Position numbers and translations under genes: made by a program
The notes under the pieces: generated by a model
Databases searched by the model: none
What the model was told of the DNA's origin: nothing
What the model saw: only the letters and a program-made list of their open reading frames with translations
From: Omphiscola glabra
Lineage: Eukaryota; Mollusca; Gastropoda; Lymnaeidae
Direction of reading: 5' to 3'
DNA: 64,000 bases
NCBI GenBank assembly: GCA_964017045.1
Contig: OZ024806.1
Span: 20,666,422 to 20,730,421 of the forward strand
Part shown: piece by piece, positions 23,862 through 34,404 of the stretch
How the letters are laid out: the number at the start of each line of letters is the position of its first letter
How positions within the stretch are numbered: the first letter of the stretch is position 1

Positions 23862-26800
23862 GTTTATTAAGTCCCGGGAGTCTATAAAATATGGCTCTTC
23901 ACTTTTGAGGCCCCTTAGAATTCGGAGGCTCTAGGCCAGCGGTTCTCAACCTGTGGGTCGTGACCCCTTTGGGGATCGAAAGACCCTTTCACGTTGGTCG
24001 CCTAAGACCATCGGAAAACACATATACCCGACAGTTATGAAGTAGTAACGAAAATAATTATTTTGTGATTGGGGGTCGCCACAACATGAGAGAATATATT
24101 AAAGGGTCACGGCATTAGAAACGTTGAGAACCACTGCTCTAGGCCTACTTAAGTCTTTTCGTAAATCTTTCGTGCTGAAAAAATGGGTAATAAAAGATTT
24201 TCTTTGACAAATTGCCCTTTCGTTGTCCCTGACTACCATCTGCTGCCTGAAACAGCTGTGGGATAAATATAACCTATTCTAATGTAGAATTTAATCAACT
24301 GACACTCTGATGTGTGTTAACGTTATTTTAAAAGAAAGATGGCATCGGTGTCTTTTTCTGGGGGGGAAAACCCCCCCCCCCCCCCACATCAAGATATTAA
24401 ATTGGCGGTAGAAAATTTTCAAGGATGATAATCCAACTTAAAAGATTAGCGCATTTTTTAAAAAATCTGACCATTGCGCCGCATTAATAAAAATGAAGGG
24501 CGCAAAGTGACTACTGGCCAAAACTGTGCATCATGAAGATTCCATTCCCGGACAATTGCCACAGAGTCATACGCCCTCCCTCCTAATGGAAGACCGCTGC
24601 ATCAATGCCCTTAAATTGTAAATGATATTGAATAACGATCAAAAGCAGCAATCTTTCGTCAGCTAACGCTATCCATTATATTTTCTTGTTTTTAATCATT
24701 CAATTTTGTTACGAGCACTCACTAAAATAAAAAAAAATTAAAAAATTATCGCACTTACATACTAGAAATTGTAAAGTAAATTTCACGGATCAAATGTGAT
24801 GAGGTCAACCACCGCTTAACCACTTAGGGGATAACAGAAATATTTTCTTATTTTTCCCCAGCTTGTCCGAGAATGTGGGGGTCAGCACGTGTGCACGACA
24901 TTGATGAGGTACAAAGACGGGACCACAGTGGACGAAGGTCAGTGATGGCACAAGCGCTTGAGTTATTGCTATTTGTTTGGAAAACATTATCTACCAGCCT
25001 GTAAGTTTTGATATTTGATTGAAATGCTTCATGTCCATGCTATGTGTGAGTGGCCCATGTCCATGCTATGTCTGAGTGGCCCATGGGTTTCATGCTATAA
25101 TACAGAACTTGCCTGCTCCTAGGAGACAACTGCATCTGTCGTGATGGTGTGTCGGCGTGTAGCAAGGAGTGGGATGAGAGTCTGGGCGACAACAGCTTGA
25201 CATGGCAACACTACGAGAGAGGTGAGTAGCTGAGTGGGGAGGTGAGTATCAGGACTGAGAAACAGCTGGACTAAGAGGTAGCAGGAATTAGGGGTAGCAG
25301 GGCTTAGAGTTAGCAGGGCTAAGAGATAGCAGGACTAGGAGGAAGCAGGACTAAGAGGCAGCATGACTGAGAGGTAGCAGGTCTTAGAGGTAGTAGGACT
25401 AAGAGATAGCATGACTTAGAGGTAGCAGTACTGAGATGTAACAGACTTAAGAGGTAGAAGGTTCAGGTCGGCATTGAACGGTTGTTACATTGGTGTTCTC
25501 GTTAATGCTTAGAATTTAGAACTTTTTTTGATCGACCCTCACACCGACTCTTACACCGACTCTTACACCAACTCTAACATCGACTTTTACTCCAATCGAT
25601 ACAAAACTACACAACTCTATTATCGAGATAATAAAATGAAATAAAAACGTGTGTCGTAAGGGAGGCAAATGGTGTTTAAATTTATTTTCTATTGTGAAAT
25701 CTTGCTTGTGTACGTTCCGGTGTTTTATTAATTACTAGCCAATATACCCGGCTTTTGTCGGGTTTGTTTTCATAAAAAGTATCACAAAGCGTTTTAAGCA
25801 AACACTCAGTCAAAAAACTATTCGTTAAAGTAACTACTAGCTTAATAATGTTCTCCTATAAATGGCCAGATTTATAATAGTTCTTGTAAAAGTTGAATTT
25901 AGTACCCATCCCGTTTCAATTTATATTCCTAGATTTATGAAGTAGATGTTGGAGCGTGAATGTTTGATATAGAAAGTTGTTGATCGTGAGCGTTTTTTTG
26001 TGAGGGTGAGATGTGATTGGTCGGGAGATGTGATTGGTCGGGAGATGTGATTGGTCGGGAGATGTGATTGGTCGGGAGATGTGATTGGTCGGGATGGGTT
26101 ATGTAAGGTCACATCGAGGGGTTGGTTCGTGAGTTTTTTTTTTTTTAGAGTATGCTGAGAAAATATGGAATGACAAAAATATCCAGCACCAAAATCAGGC
26201 TGATGAGCTCATTAATCCTCTCCATTTTCTTATGTGTCTGTGAGTCTTGGACATTACAGCAGAACTTGAAAGGAAAATAGAGGCGATGTAGATGAGAAGT
26301 TTCAGAGGCATTCTTGGCATCTGCTATAGAGACCATATCACCAATGAATAAGTGAAAGAAAGGATTCGTCAAGCAATCGGGCAGTACGATGACCTCTTGG
26401 TGTCTGTAAAAAAAGCGCAAATTTGAGTGGTATGGCCACGTGACAATAAAACAAGGGCTCGCCAAAGAAATCATGCAGGGCACAACTAGAGGAGGGAGAA
26501 GAAAAGAAAGTCAGAGAAAAATATGTGAAGATAACATCAAAGAGTGGACGGGATTACAACTAGGCGATGCTGTGAGTAGTGCAGAAGACTGAGAGGAATG
26601 GAGAAGGATATTTGTCATGTCATCTGTGGCACTCCGACGGCCCAAGGACTAAGGAACATGATGATGATGATGGTGATGACGCTGAGTGACGCTGAGTGAC
26701 GCTGAGTGACGCTGAGTGATGCTGAGTGATCGTTTTTGAGTGATTTAGAAGAAAGTGGTTAAACGTTAGAGATGTAACTAGTCCGAGGACAAGGGGTAGT

Positions 26801-29800
26801 GTGTTAGTTATGTTGAGGTGAGTGTTCCTAAGTGTTTTGTTCCTCATGGGGTAGTGTGTTACTTTATGTTGAGGTCAGTGTTCCTAAGTGTTTTGTTCCT
26901 CAGGGGGTAATGTGTTACGTTATGTTGAGGTCAGTGTTCCTAAGTGTTTTGTTCCTCAAGGGGTAGTGTGTTAGTTATGTTGAGGTGAGTGTTCCTAAGT
27001 GTTTTGTTCCTCAGGGGGTAGTGTGTTACTTTATGTTGAGGTCAGTGTTCCTAAGTGTTTTGTTCCTCAGGGGGTAATGTGTTACGTTATGTTGAGGTGA
27101 GTGTTCCTAAGTGTTTTGTTCCTCAGGGGGTAGTGTGTTACTTTATGTTGAGGTGAGTGTTCCTAAGTGTTTTGTAAGAGGATGGTCGTGAACTCAGATC
27201 AGAGTGTCAGCCATCGTGTCTGCTGTGAGCAACGAGTATTTTATTGTGTGCAACTTGTTGTTTTGAACACAGTGTTTTATTAAATGAGAACTTGTGACGT
27301 AATAACTCTGTTATTTCTCTCGGCATTATTTCTTATTTTATTGTGTTTTTTCCCAAAATAGTTTAGTTGAAATGTATGGCTAAACGTATAAATGTGTCTC
27401 CGGCATAGAACAGTATTTTCCGAAATTTGTGTAAGACATGTTTATTGATTTTAAAAGAAAGAATAAAAGCATTTTTTACATCTGTGATATCGTCTATCAA
27501 AGATGTGACAAATTTGGTTGCGATCTATTTTGAATTTTAAATTTAACAATTTAGGGCAGCCAACTTGGACATGTCCGGGACTAATATAACACCTGTTTGG
27601 GTCCCTGAAATCAGAAGCGGCACCGATCATTCGACATACATCCCCATGAACTCCGAAGATACACCTAGAACGCCAGCCACAGATAAGATTGTTTAAATAC
27701 AAGCCACACATGCCATACAAGCCATGCAAGCCATACAAGACATACAAGCGATATCAGCCATACACGTAGTCATTTGTATTTTTATTTTACGATTAAATTA
27801 TTCTATAGAGCATCCATTAAAAAACCGCTTGGAATCAAAATATCCTATTATCTTTATTTAAACGTTCAATGTTCACCCACAAACTCATCTTAGCATCGTT
27901 CGACAGAAGCTGTGCCCTTGAGGTCGCTGCTCTATTGATTTCAGCATCGAAGCGCCATCACATCAAACGGCTCGTCGTCCGGTCGTGCAGCCAACATCAG
28001 GAAATTGTAAATCCATTTTCGGGCGACGTATAACTTGTCCTGGGGAAAAAAAAGCAATGATTTGACAAACCTTAAAAATGATTAAAATTGATTAACGAAC
28101 ATGTCAGCTCATGGTTCATGCCTGGCCGGGCCAGTGGCGTAACGAAACGAGGACAAAGGTGAAAGGCCCAACTGAAAGATTCAACAACCACTTTGTGCTT
28201 ATGCTCGACATTTTTTTTCCACATCAAACGAACCCTTTCTTCCTTACATTCAACCTCCTATTTTAATTAAATACAGAATTTTGTTAAAACTTCGACACCT
28301 ACTCAGTGGCGTAGCGACGGGTTTGTCGTCCCCCACCTCTTTTTATAACGAAAACAAAAACTGCAATCGGTCGAAATGCACATAAATGTATTTAAAAAAA
28401 AAAAACGTGCCACTCGAGGCAGAGCGCCCCCTTCGCCCCTGGCCCCTTCATACGCCACTGTTTCTACTCCAACTATGGCACTTCCTTTTTTATCAAACTT
28501 AAATGTGCTAACAAACCTGAATTTGCTAACAAACCTGAATGTGATAACAAACTTAAATGTGCTAAGAAACAACCTGAATGTGCTAACAAACAACCTGAAT
28601 GTGCTAACAAACAACCTGAATGTGCTTACAAACAACCTGAATGTGCTAACAAACAAACTGAATGTGCTAACAAACAACCTGAATGTGCTAACAAACAACC
28701 TGAATGTGCTAACAAACAACCTGAATGTGCTAACAAACAAACTGAATGTGCTAACAAACAAACTGAAAGTGCTAACAAACAAACTGAATGTGCTAACAAA
28801 CAAACTGAATGTGCTAACAAACAAACTGAATGTGCTAACAAACAAACTGAATGTGCTAACAAACAACCTGAATGTGCTAACAAACAAACTGAATGTGCTA
28901 ACAAACAACCTGAATGTGCTAACTAAGAACCTGAATGTGCCAACAAACAACCTGAATGTGCTAACAAACTTGAATGTGCTAGCAAACCTGAATTAGCCAA
29001 ACGATCATTCTACATTTTATTCTGTTACTTGCTCAGGTCGCAGTGACCCGAATCAGACTTTGACAAGTGTCTCATGGTCTAGAAAAGATCATGTTTCATT
29101 CCGATTAGTGCTTCTCACGCTGCAAACCGTGCTGATGACGCGAATGTTGGACTCGTGCACTGCTCACGATAACGTGAAACATTTAGGCTCTCTATTCGCC
29201 AAGCTTTTGCCTAATATCGATTTTTCGAGTGCACATCTCGCCCCAGATGGCAGAGTTGTGGTCCCTTGGTTTGAGCATGGCATCTTTCAAAGCCTAATTT
29301 TTTTTTTGGGGGGGGGGGGGAGGGGGGGGGGAGGGGGGGATAGAGCTCGTTGTTATCTCCGTGCCTGTCTATATATGGTGTCTATCTAATATGGTTACTG
29401 TCTGTCTGAAACGGCTACTGTTTGTCTGACATGGTTACTGTCTGTCTGAAACGGCTACTGTTTGTCTGACATGGTTACTGTCTGTATGTCTGAAACGGCT
29501 ACTGTTTGTCTGACATGGTTACTGTCTGCCTTTGGTTGTCACTCACGAGTCGCTTATTACTACGTGGGGACGGTGTCCAGATCTCCGAGGCTCAAGTAGC
29601 CAACAATAGGTCTTCGAACCTGATCAAAGCTAGCACCGGTAGTGCCATGCAAAAATACGTTTTCAAAATGGAATAAAAGAAAAATTAATAAATATATATA
29701 TATAAAACGAAAACAAAGAAAATAGAATTATAGAACCCCTAAAAGTTAAGTTTTTTTGTTGGTATAAATCCTTTATAAAATGTAATATCGATCAATGGGG

Positions 29801-32615
29801 ATGTGGGACTGAACATTTGACAAGTCATGCACAATGGTAGCGCCCTTTATAAGGTTCCCAATTAGTTCTCCCCCGTGAAGGCTTGCAACCGCTATTTTTT
29901 TCCACGCCCCTGAACTATATTTATATTCTAACGCCCCGCCCGCTTTTACACCGCAGAGTTATTGCACCAAGTATTTCAGAAATACATAAGAAACTACTAC
30001 GCATCAAACGCACTTGAGGTATTTTTTTTTTTTTAATTTAAATTTAAATCTCATTTAGCGCAATTTTTTTGATCGTCTCCTTGAAAAACAGGACAAACCC
30101 AGTTTTGGGGGTTAAGGGGGGGGAGGGGGTGGGTGGGGGGGGGCTGAAAAATTTTAAATATTGTGTTATCATTGGCAACGAGTTTCTGTGCTAAGTTTCA
30201 GCTCGATTGTTTGACGGCAAGTGGGCCAGTTAGCAGTCCGAAGATTTTTACCTGCTGCCACCCACGAACAAAAGGGAAGTTAATAATATAAAGTTTAAAA
30301 AAAAAAAAAATGTGACATTGTTATGTGTGGAAAGGGAATGTTTGTTACTGGATGGAAAAATTTCTCCACCTCACACACCCCTCCCCTCAGTTTCTTAATT
30401 GCTATATCTCTGGTTGCTTTTATGCATTTCATTTATAATGGGAGGTCCGTGTAAAAAATTACGATTATGTAAAATAAATAAGAACAGTGATACTTAAGTA
30501 AAACTAGGAGTGTACTTTTGTAAAACTAGGAGTGTACTTTTGTAAAACTAGGAATGTACTTTTGTAAAACTAGGAATGTACTTTTGTAAAACTAGGAGTG
30601 TACTTTTGTAAAACTAGGAATGTACTTTTGTAAAACTAGGAATGTACTTTTGTAAAACTAGGAGTGTACTTTTGTAAAACTAGGAATGTACTTTTGTAAA
30701 ACTAGGAATGCACTTTTGTAAAACTAGGAATGCACTTTTGTAAAACTAGGAATGTACTTTTGTAAAACTAGGAATGTACTTTTGTAAAACTAGGAATGTA
30801 CTTTTGTAAAACTAGGAATGCACTTTTGTAAAACTAGGAATGCACTTTTGTAAAACTAGGAATGCACTTTTGTAAAACTAGGAATGCACTTTTGTAAAAC
30901 TAGGAATGCACTTTTGTAAAACTAGGAATGCACTTTTGTAAAACTAGGAATGTACTTTTGTAAAACTAGGAATGTACTTTTGTAAACTAGGAATGCACTT
31001 TTGTAAAACTAGGAATGTACTTTTGTAGAACTATAAGGAATGTACTTTTGTAAAACTAGGAATGTACCTTGTAAAACTAGGAATGTACTTTTGTAAAACT
31101 AGGAATGTACTTTTGTAAAACTAGGAATGCACTTTTGTAAAACTAGGAATGTACTTTTGTAGAACTATAAGGAATGTACTTTTGTAAAACTAGGAATGTA
31201 CTTTAGTAAAACTAGGAATGCACTTTTGTAAAACTAGGAACGTACTTTTGTAAAACTAGGAATGTACTTTTGTAAAACTAGGAATGTACTTTTGTAAAAC
31301 TAGGAATGTACTTTTGTAAAACTAGGAATGTACTTTTGTAAAACTAGGAACGCACTTTTGTAAAACTAGGAACGTACTTTTGTAAAACTAGGAACACACT
31401 TTTGTAAAACTAGGAATGTACTTTTGTAAAACTAGGAATGTACTTTTGTAAAACTAGGAATGTACTTTTGTAAAACGTGGAATGTACTTTTGTAGAACTA
31501 TAAGGAATGTACTTTTGTAAAACTAGGAATGTACTTTTGTAGAACTATAAGGAATGTACTTTTGTAAAACTAGGAATGTACTTTTTTTTGGCTTCAGTGA
31601 AAATATGTAATGCTGAATCTTTTGCTTTCGTGTCTCGCCAGCCCACTGGACAGTCCAGTACAGATTCTGTATGCCCGTGTTTCACGAGAAGAACATCTGC
31701 CGTCCCGGGGAGATGGCCGCCGTCGTGGAGACGGACATCAAGAAGTGGGAGCCTTTCGTCAGCAACCCCAGGTGTGTGTGCGGTCACGATGTCACCTTTA
31801 AAATTATGGGATGGAAGCGAGAAGGGAATTCTTGGAAGTACTTCTACCAGTGTGACAAGGTGAGTCCTGATTTACTCCGATGGCTGTCAATGGGGGTTGC
31901 TACCAAGAGGGGATGCAGGTGGGATCTCCCAGGGGGGGGAGGGGGGCAACGCTGAAAAGCCCATTGGAGGCTTGCTGGGGATTACCATTCTTGATCTTAA
32001 TAAAAATGGATTATGCACTTCGTCATGGCAGTAACGAGCCCGACATGGCAGTAATAAGGCCACCATGGAAGTAATGAGGCTACCAAGGCGGTAATAAGGT
32101 CATCCAATCAAAAGACTTTCTTTGCCAGCGGTTCTCACGTTCCCTAATTCGTTGATGTTGTCTTGACTTTCAGGAGGAGTGTCCGATGCCCTCCCAATCG
32201 TTGACTGGACACAGCGCATGTGCTACCATCTACGTGGACACGAGCAAACCAACAGACAAAGTATTAGAGGTAAGTCTTCCACTAACCTCTCTTTTTTGCC
32301 TGTACCAGCAACAAGTCCGGTTAAAGCCCACCATGGTGAAATAATTTAAAGGACGCTTTGAAAAGCAAAATAAAAATACAACAATAGTCAGCACTCCATC
32401 TATTTTGAGCCGCTGGTGTGGTGATATTTTTTGAAAAAAAATTACCATCTTTCCTTTTTCAGGTGAAGTTTTTGTGCAACTGTCCAGAAGGCTACTTGTG
32501 TCCGGCCAAATTCGATGAGAAGGCTGATAATGATAAACTCAACCAAGATGAGATGGGATATTACGTCACCAAGTTTTGCGAGACTGTGTTAAAGAAAAAA
32601 GGGGGCTCAAATTAA
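20541..32615 (+). CDS. Secreted 16-cysteine three-module protein (6 exons, 238 aa)
   Basis: Join 20541-20615, 24862-24937, 25123-25221, 31642-31859, 32174-32269, 32463-32615. All introns are GT-AG and the phases (0,1,1,0,0) keep one frame of 717 nt ending in TAA. Residues 1-21 or so form a signal peptide (hydrophobic Leu-rich core, then VSSS), so the product should be secreted; no later membrane segment is seen. The mature part has 16 Cys: C30, C36, C54, C56, C63, C93; C103, C128, C130, C154; C159, C172, C193, C195, C201, C227. I read these as three repeats of a module with a CxC core that ends in an aromatic stretch before the last Cys (QYRFC, YFYQC, YVTKFC); the middle module lacks one Cys pair. 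An in-frame TGA at 20511 and CC immediately before ATGG support the start. Family not recognised. Cys spacing loosely recalls arthropod argos-like or scoloptoxin-11-like secreted proteins, but that is a guess and no function is assigned. Confidence 0.85.
20616..22389 (+). other. Intron 1, first part
   Basis: AT-rich intron sequence with an (ATT)n stretch at 20748-20767 and a small degenerate repeat of AATAATCTACCAACTTAAAA at 21135-21235. Nothing else recognised; the ORFs at 21308-21526 and 21904-22425 have no recognisable product. Confidence 0.5.
22390..22690 (+). repeat. Minisatellite, 17-bp unit, about 17 copies
   Basis: Unit CTTTCCTAACATACTCT with short and variant copies. Confidence 0.9.
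22737..22832 (+). repeat. Short minisatellite, 12-bp unit, 8 copies
   Basis: GAAGGCCATGCA / GAAGGCCGTGCA. The unit is 4 codons, so frames on both strands stay open (AEGH, KAMQ, WPSA types). Confidence 0.92.
23370..23475 (+). repeat. Purine-rich GAGA tract
   Basis: About 100 bp of almost pure purine (GAGAGAGAGGGAGA). Confidence 0.85.
23803..23859 (+). repeat. (TA)n microsatellite
   Basis: About 28 AT dinucleotides after AATGC. Confidence 0.95.
23937..24136 (+). mobile_element. SPIN-like hAT MITE, copy 2, perfect target-site duplication
   Basis: 200 bp, from CAGCGGTTCTCAACCTGTGG to GTTGAGAACCACTG, flanked on both sides by the identical 8-mer CTCTAGGC. Contains the same internal blocks as copy 1. 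Located in intron 1 of the secreted-protein gene. The intact duplication shows it arrived by transposition. Confidence 0.92.
24137..24861 (+). other. Intron 1, last part
   Basis: Ordinary AT-rich intron with a C run at 24371-24386. Nothing else seen before the pyrimidine tract and acceptor of exon 2. Confidence 0.5.
24862..24937 (+). CDS. Exon 2 of the 16-cysteine secreted protein
   Basis: Preceded by a pyrimidine-rich tract and CCCCAG at 24856-24861, followed by donor GTCAGT at 24938. It encodes residues 26-50 plus one base of codon 51, including C30 and C36, the first two cysteines of module 1. Entry phase 0, exit phase 1. Confidence 0.85.
25123..25221 (+). CDS. Exon 3 of the 16-cysteine secreted protein
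   Basis: Acceptor TCCTAG at 25117-25122 and donor GTGAGT at 25222. It encodes residues 51-83 with the C54xC56 core and C63. The intron before it is only 185 nt; the one after it is 6.4 kb and carries several minisatellites, a LINE remnant and a MITE. Confidence 0.87.
25255..25460 (+). repeat. Degenerate minisatellite, about 16-bp unit
   Basis: About 12 copies of AGAGGTAGCAGGACTA with frequent changes, starting about 35 bp after exon 3. Confidence 0.85.
26009..26094 (+). repeat. Short minisatellite, 17-bp unit, about 5 copies
   Basis: Perfect copies of AGATGTGATTGGTCGGG immediately upstream of the LINE fragment. Confidence 0.92.
26140..26680 (+). pseudogene. Decayed 3' end of a non-LTR retrotransposon ORF2
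   Basis: With frame changes and stops ignored, the + strand reads the conserved C-terminal tail of a LINE reverse transcriptase: CESWTL, then RSFRGILGICYRDHITNE, VKERIRQAIGQYDDLL, WYGHVT, GRRK-rich, NIKEWTGLQLGDAV and a final TAQGLR-like end, followed by a (GATGAT)n tail near 26660 typical of such elements. Several stops and shifts make it inactive. It lies in intron 3 of the secreted-protein gene, in the sense orientation. Confidence 0.8.
26679..26725 (+). repeat. Short tandem repeat, 10-bp unit
   Basis: Five copies of GCTGAGTGAC directly after the LINE tail. Confidence 0.85.
26805..27175 (+). repeat. Minisatellite, 56-bp unit, about 6.5 copies
   Basis: Unit contains GTGTTCCTAAGTGTTTTGTT and CCTCAGGGGGTAGTGTGTTA; point variants TCATGGGG and GGTAATG distinguish copies. 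Confidence 0.93.
27176..28131 (+). other. Intron 3 segment without recognised features
   Basis: AT-rich sequence. A short (CATACAAGC)n-like repeat lies at 27705-27755. The minus-strand ORF at 27451-27747 has no recognisable product. Confidence 0.45.
28304..28460. mobile_element. Short MITE with CAGTGGCGTA termini
   Basis: 157 bp from CAGTGGCGTA to TACGCCACTG. Flanking 8-mers CACCTACT and TTTCTACT share the last five bases. A related end (CAGTGGCGTAACG) occurs at 28132 without a partner, so a second truncated copy may lie just upstream. In intron 3 of the secreted-protein gene. Confidence 0.6.
28495..28990 (+). repeat. Minisatellite, 21-bp unit, about 23 copies
   Basis: Unit AACAAACAACCTGAATGTGC plus T (variant AACAAACAAACTG). 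Seven codons long, so + (NVLTNNL) and - (LFVSTFS) frames are both open for about 200 codons; not a gene. Confidence 0.94.
29385..29535 (+). repeat. Minisatellite, about 40-bp unit, 3.5 copies
   Basis: Unit contains CTGAAACGGCTACTGTTTGT and CTGACATGGTTACTGTCTGT. Confidence 0.9.
29536..30129 (+). other. Intron 3 segment without recognised features
   Basis: AT-rich DNA. The G-rich run before it (29308-29339) and the one after it (30115-30145) could form G-quadruplexes. No ORF of interest. Confidence 0.4.
30130..30255 (-). repeat. Interspersed repeat copy B
   Basis: The reverse complement of this stretch aligns over about 110 bp with 16010-16150 (shared AAAATCTTCGGAC, TGGCCCACTTGCCGTCAA, GAAACTTAGCACAGAAACT). 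Located in intron 3 of the secreted-protein gene, next to a long G tract at 30115-30145. Confidence 0.6.
30496..31587 (+). repeat. Minisatellite, 22-bp unit, about 49 copies, abutting an exon
   Basis: Unit TTTTGTAAAACTAGGAATGT plus AC. Variants GCAC/GTAC form blocks, and a longer unit with AGAACTATAAGGA recurs near 31027, 31160, 31494 and 31542. The array stops about 55 bp before exon 4 and supplies T-rich sequence upstream of its acceptor. Confidence 0.95.
31642..31859 (+). CDS. Exon 4 of the 16-cysteine secreted protein
   Basis: Acceptor TCGCCAG ending at 31641 and donor GTGAGT at 31860. It encodes residues 84-156: the end of module 1 (C93) and all of module 2 (C103, C128xC130, C154, with a Trp/Tyr-rich stretch just before C154). 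A 22-bp minisatellite runs to within about 55 bp of the acceptor. Confidence 0.9.
32174..32269 (+). CDS. Exon 5 of the 16-cysteine secreted protein
   Basis: Thirty-two in-phase codons between acceptor TTTCAG (ends 32173) and donor GTAAGT (32270). It encodes the start of module 3 with C159 and C172, followed by the stretch ATIYVDTSKPTDKVLE. Confidence 0.9.
32463..32615 (+). CDS. Exon 6 (last) of the 16-cysteine secreted protein
   Basis: Acceptor TTTTTCAG ends at 32462. The exon encodes residues 189-238 and the TAA stop. It carries C193xC195, C201 and C227, completing module 3, then a short basic tail (KKKGGSN). Confidence 0.9.
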   Translation: MKFLCNCPEGYLCPAKFDEKADNDKLNQDEMGYYVTKFCETVLKKKGGSN

Positions 32616-32624
32616 AACTTTTAA

Positions 32625-32690
32625 TATACTTTGTGTTTAATATACTTTGTGTTTAATATACTTTGTGTTTAATATACTTTGTGCGTATGG
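32625..32690 (+). repeat. Short tandem repeat in the 3' UTR, 16-bp unit, 4 copies
   Basis: AATATACTTTGTGTTT repeated four times just after the stop codon of the secreted-protein gene. Confidence 0.92.
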
Positions 32691-32738
32691 CTGTTTGAAC
32701 TATTTTAATATTATAATCTAATTAACCTTCTGTACAGG

Positions 32739-32744
32739 AATAAA
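32739..32744 (+). promoter_or_regulatory. Polyadenylation signal AATAAA of the secreted-protein gene
   Basis: A canonical AATAAA lies 124 bp after the stop codon and is followed by an A-rich run. The 3' UTR between them holds a short 16-bp tandem repeat at 32625-32690. Confidence 0.6.
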
Positions 32745-32984
32745 AAAAAATAATATTTACTTTGTGAGGATTGAACAAATTCACGTCTTTAGTAGAACAT
32801 TCAAATGCAAATCGTTCATTACCGAAAATCGGCTTTTTAATTATAAAGGGGAATATAAAGTTGATAAGTGTCTTAAATAACTTAATGTGGCCGTCAAGGT
32901 TTTGCCAGGACCTGAGACGCTGGAGGGTAAATTGCAATCTAATGATAAAAGTACTTTTCTGGGATTTGCTTCGAGTTAAATAAT

Positions 32985-33180
32985 GAATGACAGGACTCGA
33001 GTCAAAGGTATGGATGACTGAACTCCAGTCAAAGGTATTGCTGATGATTGAACTAGAGTCAAAGGTATGGACGACTGAACTCGAGTCAAAGGTACGGGTG
33101 ATTGAACTGGAGTTAAAGGTAAGGATGAATGAAATCGAATCAAATGTACGGATGATTGAAATCGAGTCAAAGAACTGACA
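32985..33180 (+). repeat. Minisatellite, 27-bp unit, about 7 copies
   Basis: Unit GATTGAACTCGAGTCAAAGG plus TACGGAT with point changes. Nine codons long, hence open on both strands. Confidence 0.9.
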
Positions 33181-34119
33181 AGCGTGATAATCAAGTGATA
33201 AACGCTAACTTGCGGAGAACAAGTTGATCACTTTTGTCAAGAATTCTTCCATGGTATCCAGTTCAAATATTTCGTTCTTCACATGGAGTTGCTGACCGTT
33301 GACCTCAACCTTAAACCTTTCTACATTGTAAAAATTCCTGTCATTGAAAAACAAAAACAACAAGAAGAAAACTATCTTACCTATCGTTAACATATCAAAT
33401 ATTCTAGATGAGACATTCGTTGTTTCTTTCAACATTCTAGAGACGCGCAAAAAACAACAAAAAAAAAATTGGGTAAAAGGGGGGGGGCGGGGGCGTGGGA
33501 GGTTTCAGGGATGCTGTCGCAGTCTTACAAATCTAGATCCTTTAGTTTAATGTCCATCTTATGTTCTTCAATATTGACAGACTGGGACGCTGGCAGAAAA
33601 TCCTGGCCAACAACATTTCTAACGTTGTCCACACATTGCACACATTTTTTGAGATATACTGTTATTATATAGTTTGCAGTTAGAATACTGATGTTTCGTT
33701 ATATATTTTGTCGCAATAAATAGTCTTGTGTACATGATTGTAATTTGCCTACAAGTGATTGTTGGGTGTGAGTGATTATCACTTTAAACACATGTAATTG
33801 TTTGGTGAGCATGTTCACATTTATCTACTATTTATAGTTTTTGTATGTGGTGAAAGACCACATTAACTTACTTATGATTGTTTGGTGTTGGTAACTGTTC
33901 ACTTGATTTAATGGTGACTGTTTGGTGTGAGTAATTGTTCACTTGAATTCTAGTGTTTGTTTGAATTTTCTTATTTACTTACTAGTGATAGTTTTGTGCA
34001 CTTTTTTTTGCTGCTCACATGACTACGTTGTGAGTTGTGTCCTAGCCAAAAGTTCATATATTTTAATTACAGAGAAGTTTGCTGAATCTTTCTGTGACTA
34101 TAGATTATAGAAATCGACT
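33181..34119 (+). other. Intergenic segment downstream of the secreted-protein gene
   Basis: AT-rich. A G-rich run lies at 33478-33492. Loose repeats of GTGATTGTTTGGTGT occur at 33755-33965. No coding sequence recognised. Confidence 0.45.
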
Positions 34120-34360
34120 GCTGAACAATCGCTAAAGTAATTGACTGTTGAAATATCACTAGAGTAATATTTACAAATGAAAAATCACTAAAGTAATATT
34201 GACTGTTGAAAAATCAATAAAGTAATGGACTGTTGAAAAATCACTAAAGTAAAATTGACTGTTGAAAAATCACTAGAGTAATATTGACATATGAAAAATC
34301 AATAAAGTAATATTGACTGTTGAAAAATCAATAATGTAATTTACTGATGAACAATTGTGA
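34120..34360 (+). repeat. Degenerate minisatellite, about 29-bp unit
   Basis: About eight copies of GACTGTTGAAAAATCACTAA with AGTAATATT. Confidence 0.85.
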
Positions 34361-34404
34361 TCTGCATTAAAACTCATTTATTATTATTTAACTTGATAAA
34401 AAAA

